NCBI GenBank assembly: GCA_900299245.1
Contig: OMJA01000079.1
Coordinates: 1 to 37,957, forward strand
DNA from: Nitrospiraceae bacterium
Lineage (GTDB): Bacteria; Nitrospirota; Nitrospiria; Nitrospirales; Nitrospiraceae
Length of the DNA: 37,957 nucleotides
Direction: 5' to 3'
A program made the position numbers and the translations under genes. Below the pieces are notes generated by a model. The model was not told the DNA's origin. It saw only the letters and a list, made by a program, of their open reading frames with translations, and ran no database searches. Below, in pieces: positions 33,689 to 37,957 of the stretch (its first letter is position 1; each line of letters starts with the position of its first letter).

Positions 33689-34105
33689 TTAACGGCGCTC
33701 TTTGAGCGCATCCCTGATTTCCATCAACAGTTTCTCTTCGTTTGTTGGTCCGGCTGGGGGAGCCGGGGGCGCTTCTTTTTTGAAACGATTGATTTGCTTT
33801 ACCAGCATGAAAATGACGAACGCGATGATGGTGAAGTCAAATACCGTCTGGAGAAACACGCCATAGTTGACCGTGGGGGCGCCGGCGGCTTTGGCGGCCG
33901 TGAGCGACGGTTGAGGACTGCCGGAGAGGTTGATGAACAGACTGGAGAAATCCACTTTGCCCATCAACAGCCCAAGCGGAGGCATCAACACGTCGCTGAC
34001 CAGCGACGTGACGATCTTTCCGAACGCCCCGCCGATGATCACACCGATGGCCATATCGAGCACGTTGCCCTTCATGGCGAATTCTTTGAATTCTTTCAGC
34101 ATCAT
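33689..34105 (-). CDS. mscL: Large-conductance mechanosensitive channel
   Basis: A 138-residue inner-membrane channel that opens under high membrane tension to release solutes after osmotic downshock. The N-terminal [29 protein letters not shown] is the diagnostic first helix, followed by [14 protein letters not shown] and a second helix ([20 protein letters not shown]). The C-terminal bundle ends [12 protein letters not shown]. Two consecutive ATGs compete; AAGGAGG is 4 nt before the first and 7 nt before the second. It sits between the DUF481 protein and the OmpA-like lipoprotein on one strand. Confidence 0.97.
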   Translation of the reverse strand: MMLKEFKEFAMKGNVLDMAIGVIIGGAFGKIVTSLVSDVLMPPLGLLMGKVDFSSLFINLSGSPQPSLTAAKAAGAPTVNYGVFLQTVFDFTIIAFVIFMLVKQINRFKKEAPPAPPAGPTNEEKLLMEIRDALKERR

Positions 34106-34157
34106 GGTTCCTCCTTATGAGGATGAGTTAAGGTGAACAGCGCGTGGCGCGGCGACA

Positions 34158-35240
34158 CTATCGTATTTTGGTCGTATCGAAGCTGTATCCGAGCGTAAAG
34201 AGATAGAGGTTGTCGGTGTCGCCGGTGCCAGGCGCCGGCCGGCTGTTGTACCGCGTGGTCACCTGAATGCCGCTCACGAACCCTTCCCAGATCCTGAACC
34301 GGAGTCCGTTGTCCATGGTCAGGTAGTAGTTGCTCGTGTTTTGCATCGACGGGTAAAACTCGTTGTAGTGATAGAATGTGATGCGATCATCGAACATGGG
34401 CCAATTGAATTTCATCGAGACACGGGCTCGAATGGAGGATTGGTCGTCTGCAACGCGGAAGTCTTCATTGAAGAAGGATACGCCGGCTTCCGTATAGAAG
34501 GTCATATCTTTGAAGATGCCGTTAAAATCCCCGCGTTCGATGAATTGAAAGCCGGGTCCGCTCGCGAGGGCTGTTCGCATTTTCAGATCCTGGAAGCGAT
34601 CGTTTTCCACGTACGCAGAGGCGAACCAATAGAAGCGCTTGGTGATGAAGAAGTCGAGCTTGATGGTGCCGCGGGCATTACGCGCGATGAGGGTATTGGC
34701 ATTTTCCCCGTAGACATACCGTCCGTTGATGGACAGGCGAAGTTGTTCGCTGCGCGCCACAAAGTCTCCCAGCAGACTTGCGTTCTTGAGATGGCTGTTG
34801 CCGGTCGTCTGTGAGAATCCCCCTGTCAGACTGCCCGTGTACAGGACCGGCGGCTGAATCAACGGATTCACCGAGCCGATCGCGTCAAGCGGCACCGTGA
34901 GGGAACCCTTGAGCGGCTCGGACTGGATGTTCAGATTGCCGTCGGATCCTGCCGTTGCGGTGCCGACCAGGATGCTGCCCTCTTTCAGATGAAAGGGAAT
35001 CGGGTGATTGACTGAAAGTTTGGCGACGTCGCTCCATTTTACTTTGATGACATTATCCGGGCTGGACGGGGTTTTAATCACAAGGACGCCGCCTGCCATC
35101 TCGATGACTTCGCCGTAGATGTTGCTTCCGTCCTTGAGTGTGACGACATCAAGAGGCAGCGGGGCGTCTGCCGCCTCTGCGGCACTGAAGCCGAGGCACA
35201 GAGTGAAAAACAGAATCGTGGTGACAAGCACGTTCCTCAT
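34158..35240 (-). CDS. DUF481-family outer-membrane protein
   Basis: A 360-residue exported protein with a signal peptide (cleavage near AAEAADA). The first 110 mature residues hold two similar strand-rich units, LKDGSNIYGEVIEMAGGVLV and LKEGSILVGTATAGSDGNLN, each ending in a W/LSDVAKLSV or LDAIGSV segment. The remainder is a DUF481 beta-barrel, with alternating aromatic strands (RFYWFASAYVENDRF, ITFYHYNEFYPS) and a C-terminal strand YSFDTTKIR. The barrel function is unknown. It is likely the first gene of the DUF481-mscL-OmpA unit, served by the promoter at 35342-35370. Confidence 0.88.
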   Translation of the reverse strand: MRNVLVTTILFFTLCLGFSAAEAADAPLPLDVVTLKDGSNIYGEVIEMAGGVLVIKTPSSPDNVIKVKWSDVAKLSVNHPIPFHLKEGSILVGTATAGSDGNLNIQSEPLKGSLTVPLDAIGSVNPLIQPPVLYTGSLTGGFSQTTGNSHLKNASLLGDFVARSEQLRLSINGRYVYGENANTLIARNARGTIKLDFFITKRFYWFASAYVENDRFQDLKMRTALASGPGFQFIERGDFNGIFKDMTFYTEAGVSFFNEDFRVADDQSSIRARVSMKFNWPMFDDRITFYHYNEFYPSMQNTSNYYLTMDNGLRFRIWEGFVSGIQVTTRYNSRPAPGTGDTDNLYLFTLGYSFDTTKIR

Positions 35241-35653
35241 TACTTTCTCCTTAAAATTCTGTATTCAGGCACCGAAGTATTATGACGCGCCCAAAAGCTA
35301 CTCACTCCTGCTAGGGCCAAAAGGCTCCAATTGGAAATGTTTGTATATCCTACTCAGATTATTCTGACAACCTTGGCGTCTTTGTCTGAAGGAATGATTC
35401 TATTTTCCGAATCGGAGATCAAAGTGGATACGTCGCACCCGGGCAAGAGCTGATCCAGGGGCTTGAGTAAGCCTCTAATTGATGAGGCCGACCACACCCT
35501 AGTAGTTCGCTCACGACTGTTTAGCTGTTTCGAACGCGGGGTGAAACGCTGCAGTTACAGCGCCGAGGTATGATTGCTCCGGTCATTTTACGGCAACAAG
35601 GTGGCTCGATGGGACCACCTCTTACGGGTTATGAGGGAGGAAAGACGGGGGGG
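35241..35653. other. Intergenic region between mnmA and DUF481 gene
   Basis: This 413-nt stretch contains the promoter for the DUF481 gene and small hairpins: GGCTT-GAGT-AAGCC near 35461, GCCTC...GAGGC just after it, and AGGTGG...CCACCT at 35599-35620 downstream of mnmA, a weak terminator candidate. I found no coding sequence. Confidence 0.4.
35342..35370 (-). promoter_or_regulatory. Sigma-70 promoter, DUF481-mscL-OmpA unit
   Basis: On the minus strand TTGTCA (35370-35365), a 17-nt spacer and TATACA (35347-35342). Transcription would begin near 35335, leaving a leader of about 95 nt before the ATG at 35240. Confidence 0.5.
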
Positions 35654-36754
35654 TCAGCGAGGTGGATGCGTCACGATAGATTGGATGATTCCACCTCCCA
35701 TCACACGGTCCCCGTCATAGAATACTGCAGACTGGCCCGGGCTGAGCGCCCGCTGTGGTTTCTGGAATTGCACAGTCAGGCTTTCATCGGGGTTTGGTGT
35801 GGCGGTTGCTGGGGATGGAGGGGTGGCGTAGCGAACTTTGCAGTCGAAGGCAGTGGGAGCTGCCAGTAATCGCCGATCCAGAATATTCAAATCGCCGATG
35901 GTACAGGTCGAGCTTAATAGACTTTCTTCAGGCCCGAGGACGACGGTGTTGGTTGCTGGGAGGACCTGCTGGACATACAGGCGATCACCCGTGGCAATTC
36001 CCAGCCCACGTCGTTGACCGGGCGTGTAAAACGGAATGCCCTGATGTGTTCCCAAGCTTGCGCCGGACTCATCGACAAATTGGCCCGGGGTAGCGGAAAG
36101 AGCCGGTTGCTTCTTCAGAAAGGTACGGTAATCGCCATGGCTGACGAAGCAGATTTCCTGGCTTTCTCGCATCTCCTCCGCCGGTAATCCTAATGCATCT
36201 GCTTCTTTCCAGACGTCGGATTTTTGCATATGCCCGACAGGAAAGAGCAATCGATTCAGCCATCCTGTTTGCAGTCGATAGAGGAAATAACTTTGATCCT
36301 TGTGCGGATCGGCGCTTTTTTTGAGAATAGGTTCATTCTTAAGGTGTTCGACCCGTGCATAATGTCCTGTCGCCACGTAGTCCATGCCTTTGGCATCGGC
36401 AATCTCAACGAGTTGGCGAATCTTTACTCGCTCGTTGCAACGCACGCAGGGGTTTGGTGTAGTCCCGCTTGCATAGGCGGCGACGAAATCGTCGATGACG
36501 GCGGAGCGGAACTGCTCACGTGAATCAATGAGTTCGTGGGAAATGTCGAGCTTCTGGGCGACATAGCGGGCAATACCGACTTTGCAGCAACCGCGCTCTT
36601 CCCACCGTTTAGATGCGGCGATTTCTTCATTTTCATGCTCCCAGACCTGGAGCGTGATGCCATGGACTTCGAATCCTTGTCGAGTGAGGAGCAACGCCGC
36701 AACGGAGCTGTCGACTCCACCACTCATTCCAAGCAGAACGGTCGGACGAGACAT
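35654..36754 (-). CDS. mnmA: tRNA-specific 2-thiouridylase
   Basis: A 366-residue enzyme that adds sulfur to uridine 34 of tRNA-Lys, -Glu and -Gln. The PP-loop is LLGMSGGVDSSVAALLL, the catalytic Cys is in TTPNPCVRCNERVK, and the second active Cys is in ESQEICFV. The ATP/tRNA region KDQSYFLYRL and the C-terminal beta domain (TPGQRRGLGIATG) are intact. It lies 36 nt after a bactofilin gene on the same strand. Cotranscription is likely but no functional link is known. Confidence 0.97.
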   Translation of the reverse strand: MSRPTVLLGMSGGVDSSVAALLLTRQGFEVHGITLQVWEHENEEIAASKRWEERGCCKVGIARYVAQKLDISHELIDSREQFRSAVIDDFVAAYASGTTPNPCVRCNERVKIRQLVEIADAKGMDYVATGHYARVEHLKNEPILKKSADPHKDQSYFLYRLQTGWLNRLLFPVGHMQKSDVWKEADALGLPAEEMRESQEICFVSHGDYRTFLKKQPALSATPGQFVDESGASLGTHQGIPFYTPGQRRGLGIATGDRLYVQQVLPATNTVVLGPEESLLSSTCTIGDLNILDRRLLAAPTAFDCKVRYATPPSPATATPNPDESLTVQFQKPQRALSPGQSAVFYDGDRVMGGGIIQSIVTHPPR

Positions 36755-36790
36755 AGTGTCGATATTGTACTGGGCCTGGAGTCAAAAGGG

Positions 36791-37234
36791 CTAGAGGTCT
36801 GGCGTGCGTATTTTACTTCGATGAAGTGCGAGGTCATGGACGTTTTTGGCATTCTGAGGATGTTCTTCGACCCAGCGATGGGCTCCCATATCGCACATGC
36901 CGTGGAAATGTGCTCCGTCCTCAATGGCGATGGCCGGAGTTCGGATATCTCCAATCAGCACGCCCTGTTTCAAAATCTGGATTTTTTCCGTGGCGGTAAC
37001 AGTTCCGTTGATTTTTCCGCTGGTCAGCAGAGTTCCTGCAGAAATAATACCTTTGACGACGGCAAATTCCCCGACTATCAAGGTGCCGGTCGTATGAATC
37101 TCGCCTTCGAGCTTTCCGTCTATGCGGACGGTTCCGTCGAAATTGACGACTCCTTTGAATTCAACCCCTTTCCCTAGAAAGGTGAAATTGTCGTCGTCTG
37201 ATTCGGATGACTTCTTGTCGCCGAGTGCCCACAT
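36791..37234 (-). CDS. Bactofilin family protein (copy 2)
   Basis: A 147-residue cytoskeletal protein. The central beta-helix region (about 18-115) has the characteristic hexapeptide-like repeats FLGKGVEFKGVVNFDGTVRI, GEIHTTGTLIVGE and GKINGTVTATEKI. Bactofilins polymerise without nucleotide and scaffold cell-wall or polar proteins. The C-terminal tail (HRWVEEHPQNAKNVHDLALH) differs from the other copy. It lies 89 nt after its paralogue, and a TATAAT box on the minus strand (37311-37306) lies in that gap. Confidence 0.93.
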   Translation of the reverse strand: MWALGDKKSSESDDDNFTFLGKGVEFKGVVNFDGTVRIDGKLEGEIHTTGTLIVGEFAVVKGIISAGTLLTSGKINGTVTATEKIQILKQGVLIGDIRTPAIAIEDGAHFHGMCDMGAHRWVEEHPQNAKNVHDLALHRSKIRTPDL

Positions 37235-37305
37235 AGGATCCAGAGTCCTTCCAGGTACGGCAAGCTCACCGGGCGTCAGAGAGACATGACCCCGATGAGC
37301 GTTTC

Positions 37306-37311
37306 ATTATA
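37306..37311 (-). promoter_or_regulatory. Possible -10 box for bactofilin copy 2
   Basis: A TATAAT hexamer on the minus strand, 71 nt before the ATG at 37234. No good -35 is seen at 16-18 nt, so it is a weak prediction. Confidence 0.3.
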
Positions 37312-37323
37312 TACAGGAGCGGT

Positions 37324-37824
37324 TCAGCCGTTGACTCTTTTCATGCTCGCCTGGCCTGGCATGCCAACCTGGTGGAGTTGAGTCTCTCGCTGGACTTCGC
37401 GAATCCCCTGAGTCATTTCAAGCGTCCCGTTGAAGAGCACGCCTTCTTCAATCGATAACATTGGGGTTTTAATTCCACCGTTCACAATGGCCGGAGCACG
37501 CAGCTTGATCTTCTCTTTGGCCACCACGTCACCGGTAATCTTGCCTTTGCAAACAATTGTGCCGGCCGTGACCTTTGCGGTTATAACGGCTTCTTCCCCG
37601 ACCAGCAGCACTCCGTCGGTGTGGATCTCCCCATCGAGGCTTCCATCGATCCGGACGGTTCCGTTGTACGAGATCGTTCCTTTGAACTCAACGCCTTTGC
37701 CTACAAAAGCGCTCACATCTTCCGTTGCTTCCTGACGACCTAGATTGGCCGACATCGAGGTTTCTTCTGCCTCGACTTCTTCCGCCATTGTGCGTTTTCC
37801 CTCCGGCTTTTCTGATTTCCACAT
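37324..37824 (-). CDS. Bactofilin family protein (copy 1)
   Basis: A 166-residue paralogue of the next gene. A charged N-terminal region of about 38 residues (KPEGKRTMAEEVEAEETSM) precedes the beta-helix core, which begins VGKGVEFKGTISYNGTVRI. The core shares GEIHTDGVLLVGEEAVI and GKITGDVVAKEKIKL with the second copy. The tail is Gln/Gly-rich. GGAGG lies about 10 nt before the ATG. Tandem bactofilins often form mixed or separate scaffolds; the role here is unknown. The 133 nt beyond it hold no gene I can see. Confidence 0.93.
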   Translation of the reverse strand: MWKSEKPEGKRTMAEEVEAEETSMSANLGRQEATEDVSAFVGKGVEFKGTISYNGTVRIDGSLDGEIHTDGVLLVGEEAVITAKVTAGTIVCKGKITGDVVAKEKIKLRAPAIVNGGIKTPMLSIEEGVLFNGTLEMTQGIREVQRETQLHQVGMPGQASMKRVNG

Positions 37825-37957
37825 AATCGATACTCCTCCTCTGGATCCGTGCGTAATGGGTGACGGGTTGACTCCTGTTAGGTGCTGTATCGGAGTGTCT
37901 AGGGAAGATATTTAGCGTTAGTTGAGAGAAAAGCAACAAATATGCCTTTTCTCAGCA

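Noticed and set aside
1-37957. Mobile elements, phage genes or CRISPR arrays
   Set aside because: I searched by eye for transposase, integrase or Cas motifs, and for regularly spaced repeats, and found none. The only repeat-like element is the palindrome at 8639-8761.

Overview
The window looks like chromosomal DNA from a GC-rich, Gram-negative bacterium. My best guess is the genus Nitrospira (Nitrospirota). This rests on gene content and protein style (very large PAS-rich sensor kinases, a 4-Cys GAF sigma-54 activator, HEAT-repeat exported proteins, paired PilZ proteins and bactofilins, a tig-clpP-clpX operon, a UMF1-type MFS transporter and a PsiE-family protein), not on a database search. 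I see no insertion sequence, integrase, phage gene, CRISPR array or rRNA. Almost the whole window is tightly packed genes.

Layout. (1) 1-8182, minus strand: two sensor systems. One is a five-PAS hybrid histidine kinase whose 3' end overlaps the start of a response regulator cut by the window edge. The other is a soluble GAF plus seven-PAS kinase of the NarX/DegS type, overlapping its NarL/LuxR-type regulator. (2) 8550-8900: a tRNA-Leu(GAG), a 123-bp near-palindrome just in front of it, and two divergent promoters whose -35 boxes overlap. (3) 8960-15738, plus strand: a tight run of HAD phosphatase, queE, pepA, nagZ, MFS transporter, a small duplicated Cys protein resembling desulforedoxin, a PsiE-like membrane protein and an Ala/Pro-tailed protein. 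(4) 15757-19084, minus strand: amino-acid permease, class I glutamine amidotransferase (peptidase C26), a small exported protein and an unknown protein. (5) 19170-22165, plus strand: M24 aminopeptidase, a TatA-like protein with a long tail, and an exported HEAT-repeat protein that runs into a convergent PilZ gene. (6) 22080-26787, minus strand: two PilZ paralogues, clpX, clpP, tig and tRNA-Leu(UAG). (7) 27136-32535, plus strand: HEAT-repeat exported protein, sigma-54 activator, then a putative sigma-54-controlled operon (DsrE-like, FMN-binding PNPOx-like, Tat-exported solute-binding protein) closed by a strong hairpin. (8) 32560-37824, minus strand: OmpA-family lipoprotein, mscL, DUF481 outer-membrane protein, mnmA and two bactofilins.

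The best candidate for an undescribed system is 28290-32535. A sigma-54 activator with a C-x2-C-x5-C-x5-C cluster in its GAF domain sits next to a 20-bp operator-like palindrome (29895-29914) and a good -24/-12 element (30022-30035). These precede three genes that together suggest a redox- or sulfur-linked sensing module: a DsrE fold protein, a flavin-binding split-barrel protein, and an orphan Tat-exported binding protein with no permease or ATPase nearby. A 13-bp hairpin that buries the activator's own ribosome binding site adds a further likely control layer. Other points of interest are the TatA-like protein with a second copy of its amphipathic helix, the duplicated three-Cys desulforedoxin-like protein, the palindromic element inside a tRNA leader, and three genes that look leaderless.
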